This document shows positions 33,171 to 41,977 of a DNA stretch of 64,000 nucleotides, piece after piece (the first letter of the stretch is position 1; every line of letters starts with the position of its first letter). The notes beneath the pieces are model-generated. The model made no database searches, was not told the origin of the DNA, and was given only the letters and a program-made list of their open reading frames with translations. The DNA comes from an uncultured Cellulomonadaceae bacterium (lineage in GTDB: Bacteria; Actinomycetota; Actinomycetes; Actinomycetales; Cellulomonadaceae): NCBI GenBank assembly GCA_947495165.1, contig CANLXM010000002.1:186001-250000 (forward strand), given 5' to 3'. Made by a program: the position numbers and the translations under genes.

Positions 33171-34190
33171 ATGGCCGTCCTGACCCCACAGCCGCTGCAG
33201 GCCACGCCGCAGCCGGACCCCGATCGCCCCCCGCGACGCATCGCGTTCAGCCAGAAGCTCGGCCGCTGGGACCTCAAGCTCTCGCCGTACCTGTACATCT
33301 CGCCGTTCTTCCTGCTGTTCGCGCTCACGGGGCTCTTCCCGTTCCTGTACACGGTGTACGTGTCGCTGCACGACTGGCACCTGCTCACCGGCCAGGGCGA
33401 GTTCGTCGGCCTGCAGAACTTCCGCGACGTCCTCGGTCAGGACTCCTTCTGGCTCGCGCTGCGCAACACCTTCTCGATCTTCCTGCTCTCCTCCGTGCCG
33501 CAGGTGCTCGCCGCGATCATCATCGCCGCGATGCTCGACGCGAACCTGCGGGCCAAGACGTTCTGGCGCATGGGTGTCCTGCTGCCGTACGTCGTCGCCC
33601 CCGTCGCCGTCGGCCTGATCTTCTCCCGCATGTTCGGTGACCAGTACGGCGCGATCAACGAGATCCTCGGCGCCCTCGGCATGGACCCGATCATGTGGCA
33701 CTCCGAGACCCTGCCCAGCCACCTCGCGATCGCCAGCATGGTGAACTTCCGCTGGACCGGTTACAACGCGCTGATCTTCCTCGCCGCGATGCAGGCCGTC
33801 CCGCGCGACCTGTACGAGGCCGCGACGCTCGACGGCGCCGGCCGGATCCGCCAGTTCTTCTCGGTCACCGTCCCGCAGCTGCGCGCGACCATCATCTTCG
33901 TCGTCATCACCTCGACGATCGGCGGTCTGCAGATCTTCGACGAGGTCCGCGTGTTCGACAGCGAGGGACGCGGTGGCGCGAGCGGTCAGTGGCTCACGGT
34001 CACCCTGTACCTCTACAACCTCGGCTGGGGCAACCAGAAGAGCTTCGGACGCGCGAGCGCCGTCGCCCTGATCCTGTTCGCGATCATCATCGTGATCGGG
34101 CTCCTGAACTTCTGGCTCACCAACCGCATCTCGTCCGCCGGCACCCGCGCTGCCCGCCGCCCCGCGCCGGCCCTCAGGAGGATCCGATGA
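33171..34190 (+). CDS. cebF: Cello-oligosaccharide ABC permease, MalF-like
   Basis: A 339-residue permease with about six membrane helices, from LYISPFFLLFALTGLFPFLY near residue 45. The EAA loop that contacts the ATPase is YEAATLDGAGRIRQFFSVTV. ATG 33171 has GAAGGAA before it. The gene ends in a four-base overlap with cebG. A cytoplasmic tail rich in Pro, Ala and Arg closes the protein. It forms the membrane channel with CebG. Confidence 0.9.
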   Translation: MAVLTPQPLQATPQPDPDRPPRRIAFSQKLGRWDLKLSPYLYISPFFLLFALTGLFPFLYTVYVSLHDWHLLTGQGEFVGLQNFRDVLGQDSFWLALRNTFSIFLLSSVPQVLAAIIIAAMLDANLRAKTFWRMGVLLPYVVAPVAVGLIFSRMFGDQYGAINEILGALGMDPIMWHSETLPSHLAIASMVNFRWTGYNALIFLAAMQAVPRDLYEAATLDGAGRIRQFFSVTVPQLRATIIFVVITSTIGGLQIFDEVRVFDSEGRGGASGQWLTVTLYLYNLGWGNQKSFGRASAVALILFAIIIVIGLLNFWLTNRISSAGTRAARRPAPALRRIR

Positions 34191-35098
34191 GCTCGCTCCC
34201 CGTCATCGCACAGACGGCCGGACCCGGCGCCGCGCGCGTCGCCGCCCGCCGCCGCAAGGTCAAGGCCGCCGGCACCAACCGCCGCCCCGGCTGGGTGACC
34301 TACCTGATCCTCGGCACGGTGCTGCTGATCTCGGCCTACCCGATCTACTACACGTTCCTGCTCGCCTCGAGCGACCAGGTGACGATCTCCCAGCACCCGA
34401 TCCCGGACCTCATCCCGGACGGCCTGCTCATAGACAACGTGCAGCGGGTGCTCAACTCGGACATCCCCCTGGTCAAGGGCGTGGTGAACTCGTTCATCGT
34501 CGCCCTCGTGCAGGTCGCCGCCGTCGTGATGTTCTCGACGCTCGCTGGCTACTCGTTCGCCAAGCTGCGCTTCCGCGGTCGCAAGCCGCTGCTCGTCTTC
34601 GTCGTGGCGACCATGGCCATCCCGACCCAGCTCGGCGTCGTCCCGATGTTCATCGTGATGCGGGAGATCGGCTGGGCCGGGCACCTCGCCGCGGTGATCG
34701 TGCCGGGCATCGTCACGGCGTTCGGCGTGTTCTGGATGACCCAGTTCCTCGAGAACGCGCTCCCCTACGAGCTCATCGAGGCCGCCCGTGTGGACGGCGC
34801 GTCGATGATCCGCACGTTCTGGCACGTCGCCATGCCGGCGGCGCGGCCCGCGGCCGCGATGCTCGCCCTGTTCACGTTCATCGGCAGCTGGACCAACTAC
34901 TTCTGGCCGTCGATCATCCTCAACAACCAGAACCCCACGCTGCCCATGGTCGTGCGCCAGCTCCAGTCCAGCTACTTCCAGGACTACTCGCTGATCATGG
35001 CCGGCGTCCTGCTCTCCACGCTCCCGCTGCTCGTGGTGTTCGTCTTCGCAGGTAAGCAGCTCGTCTCCGGAATCATGGCAGGAGCAGTCAAGGGATGA
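34187..35098 (+). CDS. cebG: Cello-oligosaccharide ABC permease, MalG-like
   Basis: A 303-residue permease with six membrane helices and the EAA loop ELIEAARVDGASMIRTFWHV. The C-terminal FAGKQLVSGIMAGAVKG is the classic end of MalG/LacG-type proteins. ATG 34187 overlaps the cebF stop and has AGGAGGA upstream, giving both coupling and independent initiation. Its own stop overlaps the start of the beta-glucosidase gene. Confidence 0.9.
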   Translation: MSSLPVIAQTAGPGAARVAARRRKVKAAGTNRRPGWVTYLILGTVLLISAYPIYYTFLLASSDQVTISQHPIPDLIPDGLLIDNVQRVLNSDIPLVKGVVNSFIVALVQVAAVVMFSTLAGYSFAKLRFRGRKPLLVFVVATMAIPTQLGVVPMFIVMREIGWAGHLAAVIVPGIVTAFGVFWMTQFLENALPYELIEAARVDGASMIRTFWHVAMPAARPAAAMLALFTFIGSWTNYFWPSIILNNQNPTLPMVVRQLQSSYFQDYSLIMAGVLLSTLPLLVVFVFAGKQLVSGIMAGAVKG

Positions 35099-36624
35099 CC
35101 CCCTCAGCACAGTCGACGCAGCAGCCGAGCGCGACGCACAACCCCCACCCGGCTGCGTACACGCAGGGCCGGCATCTCGCCAGCACCGACGCGGTGCCCT
35201 TCCCCGACGGCTTCCTCTGGGCCGCCGCGACCTCGAGCTACCAGGTCGAGGGCGCTGCGCACGAGGACGGGCGCACCGACAGCGTCTGGGACGCGTTCGC
35301 GCGCGTCCCCGGCGCAGTGCTCGACGGTCACGACGGCGAGGTCGCGTGCGACCAGTACCACCGCTACGTCGAGGACGCCGACCTCATGCGCTCGATGAAC
35401 CTGGGCGCGTACCGCTTCTCGATCTCCTGGGCCCGCGTCTGCCCCGACGCCGGCCCGGTGAACCCGAAGGGCCTCGACTACTACTCGCGGCTCGTGGACA
35501 CGTTGCTCGAGCGGGACATCCTGCCCTGGGTCACCCTGTTCCACTGGGACCACCCGCAGTCCCTCGAGGCGAGCGGCGGCTGGGCCAACCGTGACACGGC
35601 GCTCAAGTTCGTCGACTACTCCCTCGCGGTGCACGAGGCCCTCCAGGACCGCGTGTCGGTGTGGACCACGCTCAACGAGCCGTGGTGCTCCTCGATGCTC
35701 AGCTACGGCGGCGGCACGCACGCGCCGGGTGAGCGCGACTACGGCAAGGCGCTGGCAGCCGCGCACCACCAGCTGCTCGGGCACGGCCTCGTGGTCCAGG
35801 AGCTGCGCCAGCGCCAGCCGCGGGCCGAGCTCGGCATCACGCTGAACTTCACGGTGGCCGACCCGGTCGACCCCGCCGACCCGCAGGACGTGGACGCTGC
35901 CCGCCGGATCGACGGTCAGTTCAACCGCCTGTTCGCGGACCCGATCTTCCGCGGCGCCTACCCGCTGGACCTGCTCGAGGACCTCGAGGCCGAGGGGCTG
36001 CGGAGCGGCTTCGAGGCGACGATCCTCGACGGCGACATGGCGGCGATCTCGAGCCCGATCGACGCCCTCGGCGTGAACTACTACCACGGCGAAGAGGTCT
36101 CCTACCGGGAGTACCCGGAGCCGCTGCAGGGTTCCGCGCCGGTCGAGCGCCCGACCCAGTCGCCGCACGCCGCCGCGCACGGCATCCACGGCCGCAACCG
36201 CGGCCTGCCGCACACGGCCCAGCAGTGGGAGGTGCAGCCGGAGGGCCTCACGCGCCTGCTGCTCCGCCTGCAGGAGGAGTACACCGGGCCTGCGGGCACG
36301 GCGCTGTACATCACCGAGAACGGCTGTGCCTACGACGACGTCGCGGACGCCGACGGCTACGTCGAGGACACCGACCGGCTCGAGTTCTACGACGTGCACC
36401 TGCGTGCCGTGCGTGACGCGATGGAGGCGGGCGCCGACGTGCGCGGGTACTTCGCATGGTCGCTGCTCGACAACTTCGAGTGGGCGTGGGGCTACCACCA
36501 GCGGTTCGGCATCGTGCGCGTCGACTTCGAGACGCAGGAACGTACGGTCAAGGCGAGCGGCCGCTGGTTCTCCGAGGTCGCTCGCACCAACGTCGTCCCG
36601 GCCCGGGAGACCTCCGGGCGCTGA
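35095..36624 (+). CDS. bglC: GH1 beta-glucosidase
   Basis: A 509-residue family 1 glycoside hydrolase. The start FPDGFLWAAATSSYQVEGA, the acid/base glutamate E195 in TLNEPWC, and the nucleophile E408 in YITENGCAYDD are all present. The sugar-binding tryptophans in SLLDNFEWAWGYHQRFG are also present. An extra N-terminal tail of about 35 residues is disordered and has no signal peptide, so the enzyme is cytoplasmic and splits imported cellobiose and cellotriose to glucose. ATG 35095 overlaps the cebG stop (ATGA). This is the bglC position of the Streptomyces ceb operon. Confidence 0.94.
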   Translation: MTPSAQSTQQPSATHNPHPAAYTQGRHLASTDAVPFPDGFLWAAATSSYQVEGAAHEDGRTDSVWDAFARVPGAVLDGHDGEVACDQYHRYVEDADLMRSMNLGAYRFSISWARVCPDAGPVNPKGLDYYSRLVDTLLERDILPWVTLFHWDHPQSLEASGGWANRDTALKFVDYSLAVHEALQDRVSVWTTLNEPWCSSMLSYGGGTHAPGERDYGKALAAAHHQLLGHGLVVQELRQRQPRAELGITLNFTVADPVDPADPQDVDAARRIDGQFNRLFADPIFRGAYPLDLLEDLEAEGLRSGFEATILDGDMAAISSPIDALGVNYYHGEEVSYREYPEPLQGSAPVERPTQSPHAAAHGIHGRNRGLPHTAQQWEVQPEGLTRLLLRLQEEYTGPAGTALYITENGCAYDDVADADGYVEDTDRLEFYDVHLRAVRDAMEAGADVRGYFAWSLLDNFEWAWGYHQRFGIVRVDFETQERTVKASGRWFSEVARTNVVPARETSGR

Positions 36625-36655
36625 GCATGCCGCTGCGCGGTGGAAAGATGTCCAC

Positions 36656-37675
36656 GTGACCACGATCTCTGCCACCGCGCAGCCGACCCTCGACGAGGTC
36701 GCGGCCGCCGCTGGAGTCTCCCGCTCCACGGCCTCCCGCGCGCTCAACGGCGGTGCCCGCGTCTCCCCCCAGGCCCAGGCCGCCGTCGACGACGCCGCCG
36801 CCCGGCTCGGCTACGTGCCGAACCGGGCGGCGCGCTCGCTCGTCACCCGTCGGACCGACTCGATCGCGCTCGTGGTCCCCGAGCCCGACGAGCGCGTGCT
36901 GTCCGACCCGTTCATCGGCGGCACGCTGCGCGGGGTGGGCGCGGCGCTCGCCGCGACGGACCTGCAGCTGCTGCTCATCATCGCGCGCCCGGGCGAGTCG
37001 CCGCGGCGCCTGGCGCGGTACCTGCGCGCCGGCCACGTCGACGGCGTCGTGATCGCGTCGCACCACCGCGAGGACGGCCTCGAGGAGGCGGTCCTCGCGA
37101 GCCCGGTCCCCGCCGTCTTCGTGGGCCGCCCGTTCGCCGCCACCGAGGGACTCATCTACACGGACGTCGACAACCGCGCCGGCGCACGCCAGGCGGTCCA
37201 GCACCTGGTCGACTCGGGCCGCACGCGCATCGCCCACGTCGCAGGCCCGGCCGACATGGCGGCGGGGCTCGACCGGCGCGACGGCTGGGCCGACGTCCTG
37301 ACCGACGCGGGCCTGCCCACCGACGCGTTCGCCTCGGGCGAGTTCACCGTCGCGTCGGGGCACCGTGCGATGACCGACCTGCTCGCGGTGCACCCGGACC
37401 TGGACGGCGTGTTCGCGGCGTCGGACTCGATGGCTCTCGGAGCGCTCGAGGCCCTGCGCGCCCACGGTCGGCGGGTGCCCGAGGACGTCGCGATCGTCGG
37501 GTTCGACGACCTGGGCGTCGCCGCGAGCATGACGCCTCCCCTGACGACCGTCCGCAACCCCGTCGTGGAGATGGCCTCGTGCGCGGTGGAGCAGCTCCTC
37601 ACCCTGCTCTCGGGCAAGCGGGACGTCCCGACCGTCGTCTTCCCCCCCGAGCTGGTCGTCCGGGCCAGCACGTGA
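36656..37675 (+). CDS. cebR: LacI-family repressor of the ceb operon
   Basis: A 339-residue LacI-type regulator. The helix-turn-helix is PTLDEVAAAAGVSRSTASRA, followed by the hinge LGYVPNRAARSLVTRRTDSI and the periplasmic-binding-like effector domain, with DVDNRAGARQAVQHLVDSGR and FDDLGVAASMTPPLTTV. It lies 31 bases after bglC and is the likely ligand of the three operators at 31589-31671, responding to cellobiose as CebR does. In Streptomyces cebR is upstream and divergent or nearby; here it is the fifth gene of the run. GTG 36656 has a weak GGAAAG. Its stop overlaps the first crcB start. Confidence 0.88.
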   Translation: MTTISATAQPTLDEVAAAAGVSRSTASRALNGGARVSPQAQAAVDDAAARLGYVPNRAARSLVTRRTDSIALVVPEPDERVLSDPFIGGTLRGVGAALAATDLQLLLIIARPGESPRRLARYLRAGHVDGVVIASHHREDGLEEAVLASPVPAVFVGRPFAATEGLIYTDVDNRAGARQAVQHLVDSGRTRIAHVAGPADMAAGLDRRDGWADVLTDAGLPTDAFASGEFTVASGHRAMTDLLAVHPDLDGVFAASDSMALGALEALRAHGRRVPEDVAIVGFDDLGVAASMTPPLTTVRNPVVEMASCAVEQLLTLLSGKRDVPTVVFPPELVVRAST

Positions 37676-38067
37676 CCACCGCGCGCACCCTGCTGCTCGT
37701 CCTGCTGGGCGGCGCGGCGGGAGGGCTCGCGCGCGCGCTGCTCGTCGCCGGCTCGAGCACCCCATGGCTCACCTGGGGGGTCAACGTCGTCGGCGCTTTC
37801 GCCCTCGGTCTCCTGCTGGGCGCGTGGGTGCGCCCAGGCCGGGCGCCGGCGTGGGCCCGCCCGCTCCTGGGCACCGGCCTGCTGGGCGGCTTCACGACGT
37901 TCTCCGCCGTCGCCCACGCCGTGGACCGGCTCGCGGCCGACGGCGACGTCGTCCCGGCGATGGTGTACCTCGGGGCGACGCTCGTCCTCGGCGTGCTCGC
38001 GGCCGCCGCCGGTCTCGTCGTCGGCGAGCGGGCCGCCGCTCACGTGCGCCGCGAGGCTGACCGATGA
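37672..38067 (+). CDS. crcB: CrcB/FluC fluoride channel subunit 1
   Basis: A 131-residue protein with four membrane helices. The family features GGAAGGLARAL, the pore asparagine in WGVNVVGAFALGLLLG, and the break motif GGFTTFSAVAHAV for the central sodium are present. CrcB proteins form dual-topology dimers, and two-gene forms make heterodimers with opposite orientation. GTG 37672 overlaps the cebR stop by four bases, an unexpected coupling to a sugar regulator. Confidence 0.9.
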   Translation: MTTARTLLLVLLGGAAGGLARALLVAGSSTPWLTWGVNVVGAFALGLLLGAWVRPGRAPAWARPLLGTGLLGGFTTFSAVAHAVDRLAADGDVVPAMVYLGATLVLGVLAAAAGLVVGERAAAHVRREADR

Positions 38068-38468
38068 CGCCGACGCTCGCCCTCGCCGTCGCGCTCGCCG
38101 CCGGGATCGGTGCGGTGCTGCGGGCCGTCGTCGAGCTCGCACAGACCCGCGTCCTCGACCGGCTGCACGCCCGGCACGGCGGGCGCTGGTTCGTGCATCC
38201 GGGGTGGGCGACGCTGCTCGTGAACGTGTCTGGCTCGGCGCTGCTCGGCGTCGTCGCCGCCCTCGTCGCGGTGCACGGGTGGAACGAGGCCTGGCTCGCG
38301 GTCGCCGGGGCGGGCCTCGCGGGCGGCCTGACCACGTTCTCCACGCTCGCCGTCGAGCTCGCCGACGACGCCCGCGGCGGAGCTCGGGGCCGCCTCCTCG
38401 CCCGCTTGGTGGCCCACGTCGCCCTCGGGCTCGCCGCTGCGGGGGCCGGGTACGCGCTCGCTGGCTAA
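38064..38468 (+). CDS. crcB: CrcB/FluC fluoride channel subunit 2
   Basis: A 134-residue partner of the preceding protein, with GIGAVLRAVVELA, the pore asparagine in LLVNVSGSALLGVVAAL and GGLTTFSTLAVEL. ATG 38064 overlaps the first subunit's stop by four bases. The pair fits the heterodimeric arrangement common in actinobacteria. No fluoride riboswitch was found upstream of either gene. Confidence 0.9.
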   Translation: MTPTLALAVALAAGIGAVLRAVVELAQTRVLDRLHARHGGRWFVHPGWATLLVNVSGSALLGVVAALVAVHGWNEAWLAVAGAGLAGGLTTFSTLAVELADDARGGARGRLLARLVAHVALGLAAAGAGYALAG

Positions 38469-38507
38469 GGTGGGCGGCAAGGTCTGGCTCATCGACGGGG
38501 AGAGAAT

Positions 38508-39833
38508 GTGACCGCGACGGAACAGGGCTCCACAGCCCCCACGCACGAGGCGCCCACCGGCGCGACGACGACGGCGGAACCGGAGGCGGCGGACACCCCG
38601 GCGCTCGCGACCGCCCTGGCCCAGCTCAAGCTCGCGGCCGAGCACCTCGAGCTCCCGGACGGGCTGCAGGCGAACCTCGCCACCCCGCGCCGGGAGATGA
38701 GCGTCTCGGTCCCGCTGCGGCGCGACGACGGCGACACGGTCGTCTTCCACGGTTACCGCGTGCAGCACAACTTCACGCGCGGCCCCGGCAAGGGCGGCCT
38801 GCGGTACGCGCCGGGGGTGGACGCTGACGAGGTGCGCGCGCTCGCCATGCTCATGACCTGGAAGTGCGCGATCGTCGAGCTGCCCTTCGGCGGCGCCAAG
38901 GGCGGCGTGTCGATCGACCCGCGCGAGTTCTCCCGCGGTGAGCTCGAGCGCGTGACGCGGCGCTACACCTCCGAGATCATGCCGATCATCGGCCCGGACC
39001 GCGACATCATGGCGCCCGACGTCGGCACCGACGAGCAGACCATGGCGTGGGTGCTCGACACCTACTCGGTCGCGTCCGGGCACACCGTGCCCGCCGTGGT
39101 CACCGGCAAGCCGCTCAACCTCGGCGGGTCCGTGGGGCGTCCCACCGCGACGTCCCGCGGCGTCGTGCACGCCACCCGCGCGGCGCTGCACGAGCGTGGC
39201 GAGCACCTCGCCGGCACGCGCGTGGCGATCCAAGGCTTCGGCAAGGTCGGCGGGCACGCCGCGGCGATCTTCGCGGCCGAGGGCGCGGTCGTCGTGGCGG
39301 TCAGCGACCAGTACGGGGCGATCCGCAACGACGCGGGTCTCGACGTCGCGCGCCTGGTCGAGCACGTCGCGACGACCGGGAGCGTCGTCGGCTTCGACGA
39401 GGCGGACCCCATCACGGGCGACGAGCTGCTCGCGGCCGACGTCGACGTGCTCGTGCCCGCCGCCGTCGAGGGCGTCCTCAACGCGCAGACGGCCCAGACG
39501 GTGCGGGCGTCGCTCGTGGTCGAGGGCGCCAACGGTCCGACGACGCTCGAGGGCGACGCCGTTCTGCACACCCGCGGCGTGACCGTGGTGCCCGACATCC
39601 TCGCCAACGCGGGCGGCGTCGTCGTCTCCTACTTCGAGTGGGTGCAGGCCAACCAGGCGTACTGGTGGAACGACGACGAGGTCGAGGAGAAGCTCGAGCG
39701 CCGGATGCGCAGCGCGTACGCGAAGGTCTCCGAGCGGGCGCGCCGCGACGGCCTGACGCTGCGCGACGCGGCTCTGGTCATCGGTGTGGGCCGCGTCGCC
39801 GCGGCCCACACCGCCCGGGGCCTGTACCCCTGA
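38508..39833 (+). CDS. Glu/Leu/Phe/Val dehydrogenase, probable glutamate dehydrogenase
   Basis: A 441-residue enzyme. After a Thr/Ala/Pro-rich N-terminal extension of about 30 residues comes the ELFV core, with GPGKGGLRYAPGVDADEVRA and the catalytic lysine in VELPFGGAKGGVSIDP. The Rossmann domain follows with AIQGFGKVGGHAAAIFA. The family catalyses reversible oxidative deamination of glutamate or branched-chain amino acids. PFGGAKGG together with RDIMAPDVGTDEQTMAWVLD is most like hexameric GdhA of the smaller class. GTG 38508 has GGGAGAG upstream. Coenzyme choice was not determined. Confidence 0.88.
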   Translation: MTATEQGSTAPTHEAPTGATTTAEPEAADTPALATALAQLKLAAEHLELPDGLQANLATPRREMSVSVPLRRDDGDTVVFHGYRVQHNFTRGPGKGGLRYAPGVDADEVRALAMLMTWKCAIVELPFGGAKGGVSIDPREFSRGELERVTRRYTSEIMPIIGPDRDIMAPDVGTDEQTMAWVLDTYSVASGHTVPAVVTGKPLNLGGSVGRPTATSRGVVHATRAALHERGEHLAGTRVAIQGFGKVGGHAAAIFAAEGAVVVAVSDQYGAIRNDAGLDVARLVEHVATTGSVVGFDEADPITGDELLAADVDVLVPAAVEGVLNAQTAQTVRASLVVEGANGPTTLEGDAVLHTRGVTVVPDILANAGGVVVSYFEWVQANQAYWWNDDEVEEKLERRMRSAYAKVSERARRDGLTLRDAALVIGVGRVAAAHTARGLYP

Positions 39834-39852
39834 CCGGAGCCCGCCCCGGGGT

Positions 39853-40515
39853 TCAGGCCGGGGTGGGGCAGGCGACGCCGGTCGAGTGCACCGGGCAGTA
39901 GCCGTTCGGGTTCTTCAGCAGGTACTGCTGGTGGTACTCCTCGGCGTAGTAGAACGGCCCGGCCTCCTCGGCCGTGCGCACCTCGGTCGTGATCGTCCCG
40001 AAGCCGCGCTCGCTCAGCGAGGACTGGAACGCGGCGAGGGTGGCGCGGGCGACCTCGGCCTGCTCGGGCGTCGTCGTGAACACGGCCGAGCGGTACTGGG
40101 TCCCGACGTCGTTGCCCTGGCGGAAGCCCTGGGTGGGGTCGTGCGACTCCCAGAAGTGCCGCAGCAGGTCCGTGTGCGTCAGGACGGTCGGGTCGTACGC
40201 CACGAGCACCGTCTCGGTGTGGCCGGTCTGCCCCGTGCAGGTCTCCTCGTACGTCGGGTACGGCGTGAACCCGCCCATGTACCCGGCCGCCGTCGTCACG
40301 ACGCCCGGCAGCTGCCACAGCTCCTTCTCCGCGCCCCAGAAGCAGCCCAGGCCCAGGTACAGGACGGCGGTGCCCTCGGGCCACGGGCCCTGCAGCGGGG
40401 TACCGAGCACGGCGTGGGTCGGCGGGACCGTGAAGATGGGCTGGGAGCGGCCGGCGAGCGCGCGCTCGGGGGCCACCATCGTCGACTTGAGCGAACCGAA
40501 CATCGACTCGAACAC
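39853..40515 (-). CDS. msrA: Peptide methionine-S-sulfoxide reductase A
   Basis: A 220-residue MsrA. The catalytic cysteine C58 is in [19 protein letters not shown], and the family motifs [20 protein letters not shown] and [12 protein letters not shown] are intact. The C-terminal segment [19 protein letters not shown] holds two further cysteines that can resolve the disulfide. An N-terminal extension of about 45 residues is usual in actinobacterial forms. GTG 40515 has GGAGGT six bases before it. It stands alone, convergent with the dehydrogenase gene. Confidence 0.94.
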   Translation of the reverse strand: MFESMFGSLKSTMVAPERALAGRSQPIFTVPPTHAVLGTPLQGPWPEGTAVLYLGLGCFWGAEKELWQLPGVVTTAAGYMGGFTPYPTYEETCTGQTGHTETVLVAYDPTVLTHTDLLRHFWESHDPTQGFRQGNDVGTQYRSAVFTTTPEQAEVARATLAAFQSSLSERGFGTITTEVRTAEEAGPFYYAEEYHQQYLLKNPNGYCPVHSTGVACPTPA

Positions 40516-40685
40516 GAGCCACCTCCATCAGACGTCGAGACCAGCCGGCAGGGCTGGAGGGGCGCAGCGTCGGGCACGGCCGCGCACGAGGGCCAACACC
40601 GTCGGCAGCGTGCGTGTTCCCGCGCCGGGGCGTCGGGGCCGTAGCCTAGCCCTGGCAGGCCCCGGACCAGGAGTGGAGCGCACAC

Positions 40686-41975
40686 GTGACCGAAGCACCC
40701 GACGAGACCGACGGGGGCGCGCCCGCCACCGGGACCCCGGTGCGGCCGATCATCGTGCCGCCGTCCGTCCAGGCCGCGGCCGCGTGGTCGTGGCGCCTGA
40801 TCGTGATCGCCGCGGCGGTCGTCGCCGGGCTCTGGGTGCTCGCGACCTTCAAGACCTTGACGATCCCGGTCGCCGTCGCGCTCCTGTTCACGGTGCTTCT
40901 CGCGCCCCTCGTGCGGCTCCTGCACGTCGGGCTCCGGTTCCCGCGCGCGCTCGCCGCCGGGATCGCCGTGCTCGGGCTGATCGGGTTCGTGGCCGCCCTC
41001 ATCACGCTCGCCGGCGCCTCGATCGTCGACGGCATCAGCGACCTCAGCACCAAGGCCCAGGAGGGCTTCCAGCAGGCGCTCGACTGGCTGGCCGGTTCGC
41101 CGTTCCACGTCGAGCAGGCCAAGCTCGACGAGTACCTCGGTGACCTCGTCACCGCAGCCGAGCAGAACATGGGCACGCTCGTCTCGGGCGCGCTGTCCGT
41201 CACGACCACCGTCGGCCAGGTCCTCGCCGGGACGATCATCGCGCTGTTCTGCGCCTTCTTCTTCCTGCTCGACGGTCGCCGGATCTGGACCTGGGTCGTC
41301 GGGCTCCTCCCCCGCCACGTGCGCGAGGACGTGCACCAGGCGGGCCGACGCGGGATCGTCACGCTCGCGTCGTACGTGCGCACCCAGATCCTGGTGGCGT
41401 TCGTCGACGCCGTCGGCATCGGCGTGGGTGCGGCCGTGCTCGGCCTGCCCCTCGCGTTCCCCCTCGCGACGCTCGTGTTCGTGGGGTCCTTCATCCCGTT
41501 CGTCGGCGCCATCGCGACGGGCGCGATCGCCGTGGCCGTCGCCCTCGTGGTCAAGGGCTGGGTGTACGCGCTGATCATGCTCGGGATCGTGCTGCTGGTG
41601 CAGCAGATCGAGGGCAACGTGCTCCAGCCCTTCCTCATGGGCCACGCGGTGTCCCTGCACCCGGTGGCCGTCCTGCTGGTGGTCACCGGCGGGGCGATGC
41701 TCGCGGGCATCGTCGGGGCGCTGTTCGCCGTGCCGGTGGTCGCGGTGCTCAACACGGTGATCCAGTACTTCCACGGCAAGGACAAGTTCCCCGACCTCGG
41801 GATCGGGGACCATCTGATCTTCCGGTCGCCGCGGCGCGCGGGCCGGACCGAGTCGGTCGACGCCGCGCCCCGCACCGTCGTCGTCGCAGGCCCCACGCCC
41901 GAGACCGCCGCCCACGTGGACGCCCTCGAGGAGCACGCGCGGCGGACCGACGGACAGCCCGGATCGCGAGGCTGA
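40686..41975 (+). CDS. AI-2E family transporter (TerC/YdiK-like permease)
   Basis: A 429-residue membrane protein with about eight helices. The first pair is near residues 35-75, an extracellular stretch with an amphipathic helix lies near 100-150, and the C-terminal bundle has QIEGNVLQPFLMGHAVSLHP, the family signature. A cytoplasmic tail of about 55 residues is charged. The family includes TqsA and sodium/proton antiporters, so the substrate is open despite the name. GTG 40686 lies 13 bases after GGAGTGG. It ends two bases before ilvA. Confidence 0.88.
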   Translation: MTEAPDETDGGAPATGTPVRPIIVPPSVQAAAAWSWRLIVIAAAVVAGLWVLATFKTLTIPVAVALLFTVLLAPLVRLLHVGLRFPRALAAGIAVLGLIGFVAALITLAGASIVDGISDLSTKAQEGFQQALDWLAGSPFHVEQAKLDEYLGDLVTAAEQNMGTLVSGALSVTTTVGQVLAGTIIALFCAFFFLLDGRRIWTWVVGLLPRHVREDVHQAGRRGIVTLASYVRTQILVAFVDAVGIGVGAAVLGLPLAFPLATLVFVGSFIPFVGAIATGAIAVAVALVVKGWVYALIMLGIVLLVQQIEGNVLQPFLMGHAVSLHPVAVLLVVTGGAMLAGIVGALFAVPVVAVLNTVIQYFHGKDKFPDLGIGDHLIFRSPRRAGRTESVDAAPRTVVVAGPTPETAAHVDALEEHARRTDGQPGSRG

Positions 41976-41977
41976 CC

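Noticed and set aside
31743..33722. A 659-codon minus-strand frame opposite cebE and cebF
   Set aside because: The plus strand encodes a complete binding lipoprotein and permease; the antisense product has no recognisable domain.
37672..38468. Fluoride riboswitch for the crcB pair
   Set aside because: The first crcB overlaps the cebR stop and no leader exists; no riboswitch-like fold was seen upstream of cebR either.
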